Below, piece by piece: positions 39,333 through 48,358 of a stretch of 64,000 nt of DNA (the first letter of the stretch is position 1; every line of letters starts with the position of its first letter). Source of the stretch: Vicinamibacteria bacterium (GTDB lineage: Bacteria; Acidobacteriota; Vicinamibacteria; Fen-336); NCBI GenBank assembly GCA_025994075.1, contig JAMQGV010000024.1, positions 372,001 to 436,000 on the forward strand, given 5' to 3'. The notes under the pieces are model-generated. The model was not told the origin of the DNA and searched no databases. It saw nothing but the letters and a program-made list of their open reading frames with translations. Made by a program: the position numbers and the translations under genes.

Positions 39333-40574
39333 CTAGTCCTCCTTTTTTTCATCGCTCTCCGCGGGCGCGGCGGGCTCCCGCCGCGCCCAGGAGAACAGCG
39401 AGAACAGGCTGCGCTCGCCGCGTGACCGCGGGCGCGGCTCGTCGGCGGCCGCTTCTGCCGGCGCCGTCTCCACGGCGGTTTCTTCTTCGGTCGCCTCCGG
39501 CTCGTCGGCCTCGGGGCTCTCGTCCCCCTCGCCGGCCTCGGCCGCTCCCGACGCGGTCTCCGCGCCGACCCCGCCGCGACCGCGCCGTCCGCGACCGCGC
39601 CGCCGCCGGCCCCCGCGCTCGCCCCGCTCCGCGCCTTCGCCGGTGGCGGCCTCGGCATCGTCGGAGGTCGCGGCGGCCGCTTCCCCCTCGGTCGTCGGCG
39701 TGACGGCGGGCACCGTGGAAGGCGGAGGCGTGTGGCGGGCGTCGCGCGCCGCCGTCGGCGCGCTCGCGGGCGGCGCCGCGGCGGCGGCCTGGCCGCCGAC
39801 CGAAGCACCGGAGCCGAGGTCCTCGATCACGTAGCTGCCGCTGCGCTGGTCGCGGCGCAGGATCACGATGCCCTTGCGCTGCGCGTCCTCGAGCAGGTGC
39901 GAGAACGTGCGGTAGCCGTAGTAGGTCTCGTTGAACGAGGGCCGCTTGCGCTTCATGGTCTCCTTGACCATGGAGCCCCACAGCGATTCCTTGTTCTCGC
40001 GCTGCAGCGCCAGCACCGAGTCGACGAGAAGCGCGAAGCACTCCTGGATCTTCTCCGGCAGGTTGCCGACGATCTGCGGCATCGGCCGCTGGCGGGCGCG
40101 GACCAGGTCTTCGTAGAAGATGAACTCGTCGCAGTTCTCGGTCAGCAGGTCGGACGTGGAGTTCTTCACCCCCAGCCCGATCACGTGCTTGTCGTTCTCC
40201 TTGAGCTTGGAGACGAGCGGCGAGAAGTCGCTGTCGCCCGAGGCGATGACGAAGCAGTTGATGTGCTCCTTCTGGAACGACAGGTCCATCGCGTCGACGA
40301 CCAGCCGGATGTCCGCCGAGTTCTTGCCGCCGACCGACTTCTGCGGCACCTCGATCAGCTCGATCGCGGCCTCGTGGAAGGAGCGCTTGTAGTCCGAATA
40401 GCGGGTCCAGTCGGCGTAGGCCTTCTTGACGAGCAGCTTGCCCTTGTCGAGCAGCCGCTCGAGCACGAGGTTGATGTCGAACTTGCGGTAGTGGGCGTCG
40501 CGGACGCCGATCGCGATGTTCTCGAAGTCGATGAAGAGCGCGATCCGCTGCTCGTCCGTGTTCGGCGCTGCCAA
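39333..40574 (-). CDS. NYN (PIN-like) nuclease-fold protein with OST-HTH/LOTUS domain and Arg/Gly-rich tail
   Basis: A 413-residue protein. Residues about 8-170 form a LabA/NYN fold with conserved acidic residues: ALFIDFENIAIG, SADIRLVVDAMDLSF and CFVIASGDSDFSPLV, a metal-dependent RNase site in related proteins. Residues about 175-255 are an OST-HTH (LOTUS)-like domain (LLVDSVLALQRENKESLWGSMVKETMKRKRPSFNETYYGYRTFSHLL). The remainder is low-complexity, with an Arg/Gly block (GGRRRRGRGRRGRGG) flanked by acidic Glu/Ala stretches, resembling RNA-binding RGG tails. The TTG start follows GGGAGG; no ATG fits. RNA processing is the likely role, target unknown. Confidence 0.88.
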   Translation of the reverse strand: MAAPNTDEQRIALFIDFENIAIGVRDAHYRKFDINLVLERLLDKGKLLVKKAYADWTRYSDYKRSFHEAAIELIEVPQKSVGGKNSADIRLVVDAMDLSFQKEHINCFVIASGDSDFSPLVSKLKENDKHVIGLGVKNSTSDLLTENCDEFIFYEDLVRARQRPMPQIVGNLPEKIQECFALLVDSVLALQRENKESLWGSMVKETMKRKRPSFNETYYGYRTFSHLLEDAQRKGIVILRRDQRSGSYVIEDLGSGASVGGQAAAAAPPASAPTAARDARHTPPPSTVPAVTPTTEGEAAAATSDDAEAATGEGAERGERGGRRRRGRGRRGRGGVGAETASGAAEAGEGDESPEADEPEATEEETAVETAPAEAAADEPRPRSRGERSLFSLFSWARREPAAPAESDEKKED

Positions 40575-40781
40575 AGGGTTCCTCCCGAGTCGTTTTTCAC
40601 CGGGGGCGTCCCGCGCGCGTGGGCGCAGCAGGGGACACCCCCTCCGCCGGCCAGGAGTGGCCCGGGCGGCATTGCCCGGGTCTTTCCCGGGCCCGCGGGG
40701 AAGCTGAGGCTAACACACGGGAGGGTCGGCGGATAATGCCCCCCGGCCGCCCCCCGACGCGGCCCGCCAGGAGGGGAACCC

Positions 40782-41246
40782 ATGAAGCTGCGCCGCCCGC
40801 TCGCCTTCGCTGCCGTCGCCCTCGTCTCCGCCGCGCTCGGCTACGCCGCCGGCGCCCCCGAGGGGCATCGCCGCATCACGCCCGAAGGAGTGCCGCCTCG
40901 GCCTGCCGCCCCGTTCACGCCGGGAGTCATGGCGGGCGACCTGCTCTACCTCTCCGGGAACATCGGCACCGACCCGGCCACCGGAAAGGTGCCCGCGGCG
41001 TTCGGCGACGCGGCCCGCCAGTGCCTGCTGAACCAGGAGGCGATCCTGAAGGCGGCCGGGCTCGGATGGGAGGACGTGGTCAAGGTCAACGTCTACGTCG
41101 AAGACATGGCCCGCTACGAGGAGTTCAACCAGATCTACATGAAGGCGCTCCCGGCGCCCTACCCGGCCCGCACGTTCGTCGCGGTCGCCGACCTGCCCGG
41201 CGGCGCCCAGGTCGAGGTGGAAGCCGTCGCCGTCCGCCGCCGCTGA
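40782..41246 (+). CDS. Exported RidA-family (YjgF/UK114) protein
   Basis: A 154-residue protein. An N-terminal signal or anchor (LAFAAVALVSAALGYAAGAP) precedes a complete RidA fold: PFTPGVMAGDLLYLSGNIGTDPATGKV, ILKAAGLGWEDVVKVNVYVEDMARYEEFNQIY and PARTFVAVADLPGGAQVEVEAVAV, with the substrate-binding Arg in PARTF. RidA enzymes usually hydrolyse reactive enamines in the cytoplasm, so export is unusual for the family though known in some subgroups. The start follows CAGGAGGGGAACCC, and GATAAT (40732-40737) may be its -10 box. Confidence 0.88.
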   Translation: MKLRRPLAFAAVALVSAALGYAAGAPEGHRRITPEGVPPRPAAPFTPGVMAGDLLYLSGNIGTDPATGKVPAAFGDAARQCLLNQEAILKAAGLGWEDVVKVNVYVEDMARYEEFNQIYMKALPAPYPARTFVAVADLPGGAQVEVEAVAVRRR

Positions 41247-41325
41247 CCCTCCAGCCGGGTCCGTTGTGGGGGTTCGGGGGCGGAGGTGCCCCCGGGGCGC
41301 CTTCCGCGACTCCAGAATGAAACTT

Positions 41326-41348
41326 CTATACCGTCCGGTACGTATAGG
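41326..41348 (+). promoter_or_regulatory. TetR-type operator overlapping promoter and start of the efflux operon
   Basis: TACCG-TC-CGGTA (41329-41340) is a perfect palindrome inside a wider imperfect one (CTATAC...GTATAG, 41326-41347). A TATAGG box (41343-41348) ends six bases before the GTG of the regulator, so RNA would start at about the GTG. Binding by the TetR product here would block its own operon. Confidence 0.6.
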
Positions 41349-41353
41349 GCAGC

Positions 41354-41947
41354 GTGAGCCACGCCGGAGAGGCCTCGAGCCGCGACCGAATCCTCCAGAA
41401 AGCCATGGAGTTGTTCGCGGAGCGCGGGTACGAGGCCACGTCCGTCCGCGAGATCTGCGAAGCCGCCGGCCTGACGAAGCCCACCCTCTACCACTTCTTC
41501 GGTTCGAAGGAGGGGGTGTTTCGCGCCCTGGTCGAGGGCAGCCTGGCGGAGCTGAGCGCCGAACTCGGCGAGACGCTCTCGGGCCCGGGTCCGACCCGCG
41601 AGCGGCTGGGCCGCTTCGCCCGTCTCTACTTCGCGCGAACCCGCGCCCGGCGGCCGCTGATGCGGCTGATCTTCTCGCTCGTCCACAACCCGCCCGCGGC
41701 GGGGCGGCCGATCGACTGCACCGCGTACTACGACGCCACCGCCGGCCGCCTCGCGACGGCCCTCGCCCAGGGCGTCGACGCCGGCGAACTTCAGCCCGGG
41801 CCGGTCGAGCCGCGGCTGCTCGTGTTCATGGGCGCGCTCGCAGAGTCCCTCGCTGGAAATCTGATCGCCGGCCGGCCGGAGCTGACCCCGGAGCTGGCCG
41901 ATGCGCTCGTCGACACCGTCCTCGACGGCTGGACCCCGAAACGATGA
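41354..41947 (+). CDS. TetR/AcrR-family transcriptional repressor
   Basis: A 197-residue repressor. The N-terminal HTH (about 10-56: RILQKAMELFAERGYEATSVREICEAAGLTKPTLYHFFGSKEGVF) is a clear TetR signature. The C-terminal ligand-binding region includes a conserved-looking stretch LYFARTRARRPLMRLIFSLVH. The GTG at 41354 has no Shine-Dalgarno and follows a palindrome and -10 box closely, so the message may be leaderless. Its stop overlaps the TolC ATG, placing it as first gene of the efflux operon it presumably represses. Confidence 0.92.
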   Translation: MSHAGEASSRDRILQKAMELFAERGYEATSVREICEAAGLTKPTLYHFFGSKEGVFRALVEGSLAELSAELGETLSGPGPTRERLGRFARLYFARTRARRPLMRLIFSLVHNPPAAGRPIDCTAYYDATAGRLATALAQGVDAGELQPGPVEPRLLVFMGALAESLAGNLIAGRPELTPELADALVDTVLDGWTPKR

Positions 41948-43314
41948 GAACGAAGATCCTGACCCTGGCCCTCGTCGCCGCGCTGCCGCTGGCCGCCGCC
42001 CAGGCCGAGCCGCTGTCCCGTGCGCAAGTCGTGGAGGCCGCGCTGGCCGCCAACCCCGAGGTGCTGCTGGCGCTCGAGGACCTCGAGATCCTGCGCGGCC
42101 GCGGCGGCGAGGCGCTGGCCGACGCGCTGCCCGAGATCAAGCTGCTGGGCACCGCCCAGCGCTTCCGGGACCCGTCGCTGCTCAACAGCAGCAGCTTCGA
42201 CTTCTTCCCGGCCGAGCTGCGCGACGCGCTGCGGCCGATTCCCGCGAGCCTGTTCGACGGGGCCGTCACCGTGCGCCAGACGCTGTTCACGTTCCGGCTC
42301 GGGGCCGCCATCCGCGCGGCCCGCCACGCGGTGACGCTTGGCGAGGAGCAGGTGCGGCAGGCCAGGCAGGCCGTGGCGCTCGAGGCGGTGCGCGCCTACG
42401 ACGAATACCTGCTCGCCCTCGCCAAGCTCGACGTCGGGGGCAAGGCGCTGCGTCAGAAGGAGATTCACCTCGACACCGCACGCAACCGGCGCGCCGCCGG
42501 AGTCGTCACGGACCTCGACGTGCTGCGCTCGCAGGTCGACCTCGAGAACGCCCGCGCCGTGCTGATCCGGCTCGAGGGCGAAGCGGCCGAGGCCGCGGCG
42601 ACGATCAACGCGGTGATGGTGCGCGACATCGCGACGCCCATCGAGCCCGTCGACAGCCTCGATTACGAGCCGTTCGACGCGGACGTCGAGCAGCTCGTGG
42701 CGGAGGCCCGCGGCGTGCGACCGGAGGTCAAGGCCGCACAGGCCGCGGAGAAGGCCTACGCGGAGTTCGTCACCGTGGAGAAGGCGGAGGGTCGCCCGCG
42801 GCTCGACTTCGAAGGCGCCTGGGGCTACTCGGTGCGCGAGCTCGGCAACTTCCTCGAGCAGGACTACGAGCGCTGGGCGGTGCAGGTCAAGCTGACGGTG
42901 CCGGTCTTCGACGGCTGGCGCACCCGCGGCCGGGTGGCCCAGGCCCGGGCCGAGCTCGCCAAGAGGCAGCAGGAGATCCGCGCCCTCGACAACCGCGTGC
43001 GGCTGCAGGCGCAGCAGGCGGTGACGCGGTTGCAGGCGTCGAAGGGCCTGATCGAGGCGGCGGAGCTGTCGGTGACCCAGGCCCGGCGCGCGCTGGAGAT
43101 GACGCAGGCCAACTACAAGGCGGGCGCGGCGACGACCCTCGACGTGCTCGACGCCCAGGCGGCGCTGACCCAGGCCGAGGTCACCCGCGTCCAGGCGCTG
43201 CACGCCCACGCGGGCGCCCGCGCCTTCGCCCGCTTCGTGATGGGCCGCAGCCCGCTGGGTGACGGAGCGCCCGCGGCGCCGGCGGCCGACGCCGCCCTGG
43301 CAGCAACCCGATAG
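41944..43314 (+). CDS. TolC-family outer-membrane efflux protein
   Basis: A 456-residue outer-membrane channel with a signal peptide (ILTLALVAALPLAAAQAEP). The two TolC repeats show as SRAQVVEAALAANPEVLLALEDLEILRGR and the second coiled-coil set ending TQANYKAGAATTLDVLDAQAALTQAEVTRVQALH. The trimer would span the outer membrane and periplasm and take substrate from the RND pump encoded downstream. It is the only TolC gene in the window, so it may also serve the second RND system (52413) and the MacA-like system (5892). The ATG overlaps the repressor stop. Confidence 0.92.
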   Translation: MRTKILTLALVAALPLAAAQAEPLSRAQVVEAALAANPEVLLALEDLEILRGRGGEALADALPEIKLLGTAQRFRDPSLLNSSSFDFFPAELRDALRPIPASLFDGAVTVRQTLFTFRLGAAIRAARHAVTLGEEQVRQARQAVALEAVRAYDEYLLALAKLDVGGKALRQKEIHLDTARNRRAAGVVTDLDVLRSQVDLENARAVLIRLEGEAAEAAATINAVMVRDIATPIEPVDSLDYEPFDADVEQLVAEARGVRPEVKAAQAAEKAYAEFVTVEKAEGRPRLDFEGAWGYSVRELGNFLEQDYERWAVQVKLTVPVFDGWRTRGRVAQARAELAKRQQEIRALDNRVRLQAQQAVTRLQASKGLIEAAELSVTQARRALEMTQANYKAGAATTLDVLDAQAALTQAEVTRVQALHAHAGARAFARFVMGRSPLGDGAPAAPAADAALAATR

Positions 43315-43333
43315 ACCCGAAGGACCACGACCC

Positions 43334-44434
43334 ATGCCACGCAAGCTCTCGCTGATCGCCATCGCCACGCTGCCGCTCCTCGCGGCCTGCGGCGGCGCGC
43401 CGCCCCCGCCCGCCGCGCCGCGCGCGCTGCCGGTGCGCGTCGCCACGGTCGAGACCCGGGACCTCGAGGACCGGCTGGCGCTCAACGGCTCGCTGCGGCC
43501 GCGGCGCCAGGTCGAGGTGGTCGCCGAGGTCGCGGCGCGGCTCGTCGCCGTCGTCCGCGACGAAGGCGCCCGCGTGGGCGACGGCGAGGTGATCGCCCGC
43601 CTCGACGACACCGACTACCGCCTCGCCCACGATCGGGCCCGCGCGGCGCTGGCGGTCGCGGAGGCCAACCAGGCCCACGCGGTCGCCGAGAAGGAGCGCG
43701 CCGACAACCTGCGCCAGACGGGCGGCATCACCGACAAGGACCACCTGTCGGCCGAGGTCGGGCTGCAGGTCGCCGCCGCCTCGCTGCTGCAGGCGAAGGC
43801 CGAGGTGGCGATCGCGGCGCAGCAGCTCGCCCGCTGCGAGATCAGGGCTCCGTTCGCCGGCCGCGTCGCACGCCGCCACGCGGACCCCGGCGCGATGCTC
43901 GCGAGCGGGACCCCGGTCTTCACGGTGGTCGACGACACGGTGCTGGAGTTCCGCTCCGAGGTGCCCTCGGCGGACTTCGGCAAGCTGAAGCTGGGCGCCC
44001 CCGTCTCGCTGACCGTCGACGCGCTGGACGGCTACGTCGCGGAAGGGCGCCTCGTGCGCATCGCGCCGCTGGTGGACGACCGCAACCGCACGTTCGAGGC
44101 CGTGGTCGAGGTCGCGAACGGGCAGCGCCTGGTGGGCGGCCTGTTCGCCCGCGCCGCGGTCCGCGTCGGCACCGTGCCCGGCGCCCTGGTGGTGCCGCCG
44201 ACGGCCCTGGTCCGCGAGGGTGCCGATCCCGACCGCGCGCTGGTGTTCGTGGTGATCGCGGGAGACAAGGTGGAGCGCCGCGAGGTCACGCTCGGCGTCG
44301 AGAGCGCGGAGGCCACCCAGGTCCGCGAGGGGCTGCGCGCGGGCGAGAAGGTCGTGCTCGACCCGCCAGCCTCGCTCGCGAACGGGGCGCCGGTCGAGCC
44401 GCAGGCCGCCGCCGTGCCGTCGCCCCGCGGGTAG
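43334..44434 (+). CDS. RND efflux periplasmic adaptor lipoprotein
   Basis: A 366-residue membrane fusion protein with a lipobox (LLAAC, acylated Cys 19) and a Pro-rich linker. It has the lipoyl/barrel-sandwich halves (VEVVAEVAARLVAVVRDEGARVGDGEVIARLDD; IRAPFAGRVARRHADPGAMLASGTPVFTV), a short hairpin between them, and C-terminal beta domains. It connects the RND pump to TolC. Located 19 bases after tolC and four bases before the pump gene. Confidence 0.92.
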   Translation: MPRKLSLIAIATLPLLAACGGAPPPPAAPRALPVRVATVETRDLEDRLALNGSLRPRRQVEVVAEVAARLVAVVRDEGARVGDGEVIARLDDTDYRLAHDRARAALAVAEANQAHAVAEKERADNLRQTGGITDKDHLSAEVGLQVAAASLLQAKAEVAIAAQQLARCEIRAPFAGRVARRHADPGAMLASGTPVFTVVDDTVLEFRSEVPSADFGKLKLGAPVSLTVDALDGYVAEGRLVRIAPLVDDRNRTFEAVVEVANGQRLVGGLFARAAVRVGTVPGALVVPPTALVREGADPDRALVFVVIAGDKVERREVTLGVESAEATQVREGLRAGEKVVLDPPASLANGAPVEPQAAAVPSPRG

Positions 44435-44438
44435 GGCC

Positions 44439-47400
44439 ATGATCCTCTCCGACCTGTCGATCAAGCAGCCGGTGTTCGCCACCATGATGATGGCGGCGCT
44501 GGCGGTGCTCGGCCTCGTCTCCTACCAGCAGCTCAACGTCGACCAGTTCCCCGACGTCGACTTCCCGGTGGTGGTCGTCACCACCCAGTACCCGGGCGCG
44601 GCCCCGGAGGCGGTCGAGCGCGACGTCACCAAGCGCGTCGAGGAGGCGATCAACACCGTCGAGGGCGTCCGCCACGTGGAGTCCACGTCGCAGGAAGGCC
44701 TGTCGAACGTCGTGATCATCTTCCGCGTCGGCATCTCCAGCCTGGCCAGCGCCCAGGACGTGCGCGGCAAGGTGGCCTCGATCCGCGGCGACCTGCCGCG
44801 TGGCATCGAGGAGCCGATCATCCAGCGCCTCGACCCCCAGGAGATGCCGGTGGTCTCGGTCGCGGTCAACGCGCCGGCGATGTCGCCGCAGGCCGCGACC
44901 GACCTCGCGGAGAAGGTGATCAAGCGCCGCTTCGAGAACGTCGAGGGCGTCGGCGCCGTCAACCTCGTCGGCGAGTCGGACCGCGAGATCCAGGTGGTCG
45001 TCGACCGCGCGAAGCTCGAGGCCTACCGCCTCTCGCTGCTCGACGTCGTGAACGCGCTGCGCAAGGAGAACGTCGACGCGCCCGCCGGCTCGGCCGACCG
45101 CGGGGCGACCGAGGCGCTGGTGCGGGTGGCGGCCCGCGGCCGCACCGCCGACGACGTCGCCGAGATCCCGGTCAAGCAGCGCGGGGCCTCGGTGATCCGG
45201 GTCCGCGACCTGGCCCAGGTGATCGACGGCGTGCGCGAGGCGAAGAACCTGGCCTTCCTCGACGAGCGGCCCGCGCTGGCCCTCGACATCCAGAAGCAGT
45301 CGGGCGCCAACACGGTGCAGGTGGCGGACGGGGTGATCGCCGCGGTCGCGCGGATCCAGAAGGAGCTGCCCGCCGGCGTCACGCTGCAGGTGGTGCGCGA
45401 CGACTCGGTCTTCATCCGCGAGTCGATCCACGACATCAACACCACGATGATCGTCGGCGGCATCCTGACGGTGCTGATCGTCTTCGTGTTCCTCAACTCG
45501 TGGCGCTCGACCGTGATCACCGGCCTGACGCTGCCGATCTCGGTGATCGCGGCGTTCTCGGTGATGAAGCTGTTCGGCTTCACCCTCAACATGCTGACGC
45601 TGATGGGGCTGTCGCTCGCGATCGGCATGCTGATCGACGACGCGATCGTGGTCCGCGAGAACATCGTGCGCCACATCCAGCGCGGCAAGGACCACTACCG
45701 GGCGGCGCGCGAGGGCACCTCCGAGATCGGCCTCGCGGTGATGGCGACCACGTTCACGATCGTCGCGGTGTTCATCCCCGTCGCCTTCATGGGCGGCATG
45801 GTCGGCCAGTTCTTCTACGAGTTCGGCATCGTGGTCGCCGCCGCCGTGCTGGTCTCGCTGTTCGTCAGCTTCACGCTCGACCCGATGCTGTCGTCGGTGT
45901 GGGTCGACCCTGAGCTGGAGCAGGACCGCCACGGAACCCGGCTCGGCAAGCTGCTGGCCCGCTTCAACCACTGGTTCGACGCGCAGCACCGCACCTACGA
46001 GCGGGCGCTGCGCTGGTCGCTCGCCCACCGGCCCGCCGTGCTGGTGATCGCGACCGTCGCGTTCCTGTCCGCCTTCCCGATCCTGGCGGCGCTGGGCGGC
46101 GACTTCATGCCCGACTACAACCGCGGCGAGTACCAGGTCACCTTCAAGGCCACGCCGGGCGCGACGCTGCGCGAGACCGGCGACCGCGCGCTGCAGATGG
46201 TGCGGGCCCTGAAGGCGCTGCCCGACGTCGCCTACACCTACACGACGATCGGCGAGGCCGGCACCCAGTACCGGCCGGTGACCGAAGGCGTCACCTACGT
46301 GAAGCTGCGGCCCGACACCGGCAAGACCTTCTCCGAGGTGCTGCGCGAGGCGCGGGCCCGGATCGAGGCGGTGCCGGGGCTGACCTACGGCCTGACCGAG
46401 GCCGGCCCGTTCGGCCAGAAGCCGATCCAGATCTCGATCAAGGGCGAGGACGTCGACGAGCTGGACCGCATCTCGCGCGAGCTGACGGCCGCGATGCGGC
46501 AGATCCCGGGGCTCGCCGACGTCGAGACCAGCCTCGAGAAGAGCAAGCCCGAGCTGCGCGTGCGCGTCGAGCGCGGCCGGGCCAGCGACCTCGGCGTCGG
46601 CGCTGCGCCGGTGGCCGAGACCTTGCTCACCGCGGTCGCGGGCCAGGTCTCGTCGGTGATCGAGGACGATGCCGGCGACACCCACGACGTGCGGGTGCGG
46701 CTGCGCGCCGACCAGCGCCGCTACGCCGCGGACCTGCTGGCGCTGACCGTGCCGTCGGAGCGGGACGACCCGCACCAGGACAAGATCCAGGTGCCGCTGC
46801 GCGAGATTGCGACGGCGGAGCCCGGGTCGGGGCCGTCCACGATCCGGCGCAAGGACCTGCAGCGCGAGGTGCGGATCTCGGCCAACCCCGACGGCCGCCC
46901 GCTCGGCAACATCACCGCCGACATCGAGGCTGCGGCAGCGCGAATCGAGATGCCGGCCGGCTACGCGATCGAGTCGGGCGGCGACGCCGAGGAGCTCAAG
47001 GACATGTTCGCCAACATGTTCCGCGCGCTGTTCCTGGCCGTCGTCTTCATCTACCTGATCCTGGCCAGCCAGTTCGGCAGCTTCACCCATCCGCTGGCGA
47101 TCATGCTGTCGCTGCCGCTGTCGCTGGTCGGCGTGGCGCTGGCGCTGCTGTCCACCGGCGACACCCTCAACATCATGAGCATGATCGGCCTGATCATGCT
47201 GATGGGCCTCGTCACCAAGAACGCGATCCTGCTGGTCGACTTCACCAACCAGGCGCGGGCCGAGGGGCTCTCGCGCGACGAGGCCCTCGTCCAGGCCGGC
47301 GTCACCCGCCTGCGGCCGATCGTGATGACGACGCTGGCGATGATCTTCGGCATGCTGCCGCTGGCGTTCGCGATCGGCGCCGGCGCCGAGATGCGCGCTC

Positions 47401-47513
47401 CGATGGCGCGCGCGGTGATCGGCGGCCTGATCACCTCCACGCTGCTGACCCTGATCGTGGTCCCGGTCGTCTACACGTATCTCGATTTCACCGGGTTCCG
47501 ACGCCGGGAGTGA
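44439..47513 (+). CDS. RND-superfamily efflux pump (HAE1 type)
   Basis: A 1024-residue inner-membrane pump with 12 predicted helices and two periplasmic loops. The start [25 protein letters not shown] is typical of HAE1 transporters. The proton-relay Asp pair lies in helix 4 ([15 protein letters not shown], near residue 400). The second half repeats the topology ([58 protein letters not shown]). These pumps export hydrophobic drugs, lipids or metabolites. It is the last gene of a TetR-tolC-adaptor-pump operon. A hairpin covers its stop codon. Confidence 0.94.
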   Translation: MILSDLSIKQPVFATMMMAALAVLGLVSYQQLNVDQFPDVDFPVVVVTTQYPGAAPEAVERDVTKRVEEAINTVEGVRHVESTSQEGLSNVVIIFRVGISSLASAQDVRGKVASIRGDLPRGIEEPIIQRLDPQEMPVVSVAVNAPAMSPQAATDLAEKVIKRRFENVEGVGAVNLVGESDREIQVVVDRAKLEAYRLSLLDVVNALRKENVDAPAGSADRGATEALVRVAARGRTADDVAEIPVKQRGASVIRVRDLAQVIDGVREAKNLAFLDERPALALDIQKQSGANTVQVADGVIAAVARIQKELPAGVTLQVVRDDSVFIRESIHDINTTMIVGGILTVLIVFVFLNSWRSTVITGLTLPISVIAAFSVMKLFGFTLNMLTLMGLSLAIGMLIDDAIVVRENIVRHIQRGKDHYRAAREGTSEIGLAVMATTFTIVAVFIPVAFMGGMVGQFFYEFGIVVAAAVLVSLFVSFTLDPMLSSVWVDPELEQDRHGTRLGKLLARFNHWFDAQHRTYERALRWSLAHRPAVLVIATVAFLSAFPILAALGGDFMPDYNRGEYQVTFKATPGATLRETGDRALQMVRALKALPDVAYTYTTIGEAGTQYRPVTEGVTYVKLRPDTGKTFSEVLREARARIEAVPGLTYGLTEAGPFGQKPIQISIKGEDVDELDRISRELTAAMRQIPGLADVETSLEKSKPELRVRVERGRASDLGVGAAPVAETLLTAVAGQVSSVIEDDAGDTHDVRVRLRADQRRYAADLLALTVPSERDDPHQDKIQVPLREIATAEPGSGPSTIRRKDLQREVRISANPDGRPLGNITADIEAAAARIEMPAGYAIESGGDAEELKDMFANMFRALFLAVVFIYLILASQFGSFTHPLAIMLSLPLSLVGVALALLSTGDTLNIMSMIGLIMLMGLVTKNAILLVDFTNQARAEGLSRDEALVQAGVTRLRPIVMTTLAMIFGMLPLAFAIGAGAEMRAPMARAVIGGLITSTLLTLIVVPVVYTYLDFTGFRRRE

Positions 47514-47522
47514 ATCCCGGCG
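47502..47522 (+). terminator. Hairpin containing the stop codon of the RND pump gene
   Basis: CGCCGGGA (47502-47509) pairs with TCCCGGCG (47515-47522) around loop GTGAA, which includes the TGA stop. No U-run follows. Confidence 0.45.
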
Positions 47523-47662
47523 CCGGTCCCGCGGGGCTCCGTCGCGAACGGATGCTCCTCCGCCCCGCACCCCAGGCTGGCGCAGCAAGGAGCACGACGC
47601 CGAGCCGACGACGGAGGCCCCGACCGCGGCGTAGCCGCCGCCCGGCCGCCCGGTGCTGGCGT

Positions 47663-47695
47663 CTTGACTGCGATGCTGGCGTTCTGCAAGCATCG
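47663..47695 (+). promoter_or_regulatory. Promoter/operator region of the vapB-like gene
   Basis: A TTGACT box (47664-47669) lies next to an inverted repeat, CGATGCT (47671-47677) and AGCATCG (47689-47695), with an 11-base spacer. The phrase TGCTGGCGT occurs twice, 21 bases apart. Toxin-antitoxin complexes typically bind such repeats to repress their own promoter. Confidence 0.5.
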
Positions 47696-47698
47696 TTC

Positions 47699-47935
47699 AT
47701 GGCGGTGCAGATCACGATTCGCGACGTGCCCGACGCGGTGAGGCGGGAGCTGGCGGCGCGGGCGGCGCTGCAGGGCCGCTCGATGCAGGAGTACCTGCTC
47801 GCCGAGCTGCGGCGGCTGGCGACGCGACCCTCGCTGGAGCGGGCGCTCGAACGGACGCGCGAGCGCAAGGCCCGGACCGGAACCACGCTGACCGCCTCCG
47901 AGATCCTCGGCCACCGCGACGCCGATCGCCGGTGA
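47699..47935 (+). CDS. vapB: VapB/FitA-like ribbon-helix-helix antitoxin
   Basis: A 78-residue protein with an N-terminal RHH fold (VQITIRDVPDAVRRELAARAALQGRSMQEYLLAELRRLA), close to FitA-type antitoxins, and a short flexible C-terminus (TASEILGHRDADRR) that would occupy the toxin active site. Its ATG follows an inverted repeat by four bases. The stop overlaps the GTG of the PIN toxin gene (GTGA), typical of toxin-antitoxin operons. Confidence 0.9.
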   Translation: MAVQITIRDVPDAVRRELAARAALQGRSMQEYLLAELRRLATRPSLERALERTRERKARTGTTLTASEILGHRDADRR

Positions 47936-48339
47936 GCACCAGCTGCGTCGTCGACGCCTCGGTGCTCGTCGCCGCCGTGGCGGACGCCGGTCCTGACGGG
48001 ACCTGGGCGGAGTCGGTGCTCGCCGGGGGAGCGCTGGTCGCTCCCGAGCTGGTGCTCGTCGAGGCCACCAACATCCTGCGGCGGCTGGAGCTCGCGGGGA
48101 GGCTCGATCGTCTCGAGGCGCGTTCGGCGGCGGCCGACCTGCTGGCGTTCGACCTCGGGTTGCAGCCGTTCGAGCCGTTCGCGTCCCGCGTCTGGGAACT
48201 GCGCGCGAACCTCACGGCCTACGACGCCTGGTACGTGGCGGTCGCGGAGACGTTCGACCTGCCGCTCGCGACGCTCGACCGGCGCCTGGCGGCTTCCAGC
48301 GCCGCCCGCTGCCGCTTCGAGCTGCCCGGGCTCGCCTGA
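47932..48339 (+). CDS. vapC: VapC-family PIN-domain toxin
   Basis: A 135-residue PIN RNase with the expected acidic residues: Asp 8 in VVDASVL, Glu in LVLVEATN, Asp in TAYDAWYVAVAE and Asp in TLDRRLA. VapC toxins cleave tRNA or rRNA and are inhibited by the cognate VapB. The GTG start overlaps the antitoxin stop. Its stop codon lies inside a strong hairpin shared with the convergent amidohydrolase gene. Confidence 0.92.
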   Translation: MSTSCVVDASVLVAAVADAGPDGTWAESVLAGGALVAPELVLVEATNILRRLELAGRLDRLEARSAAADLLAFDLGLQPFEPFASRVWELRANLTAYDAWYVAVAETFDLPLATLDRRLAASSAARCRFELPGLA

Positions 48340-48350
48340 GCCCGGGCAGC
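48321..48350. terminator. Bidirectional hairpin spanning the vapC stop codon
   Basis: A perfect 13-bp stem (48321-48333 with 48338-48350) closes a GCCT loop. The vapC stop is in its right arm. It separates vapC from the convergent TolB-amidohydrolase gene (stop at 48359). No U-run is present. Confidence 0.6.
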
Positions 48351-48358
48351 CCCGCGCG

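Noticed and set aside
40661..40680. CCCGGGC-N6-GCCCGGG hairpin between the NYN and RidA genes as a terminator
   Set aside because: It lies in a divergent promoter region, not at a gene end; left as an unexplained inverted repeat.
44286..47693. A minus-strand open frame of 1135 codons over the first RND pump
   Set aside because: Shadow of the pump gene; rich in His, Asp and Arg, with no motifs or ribosome binding site.
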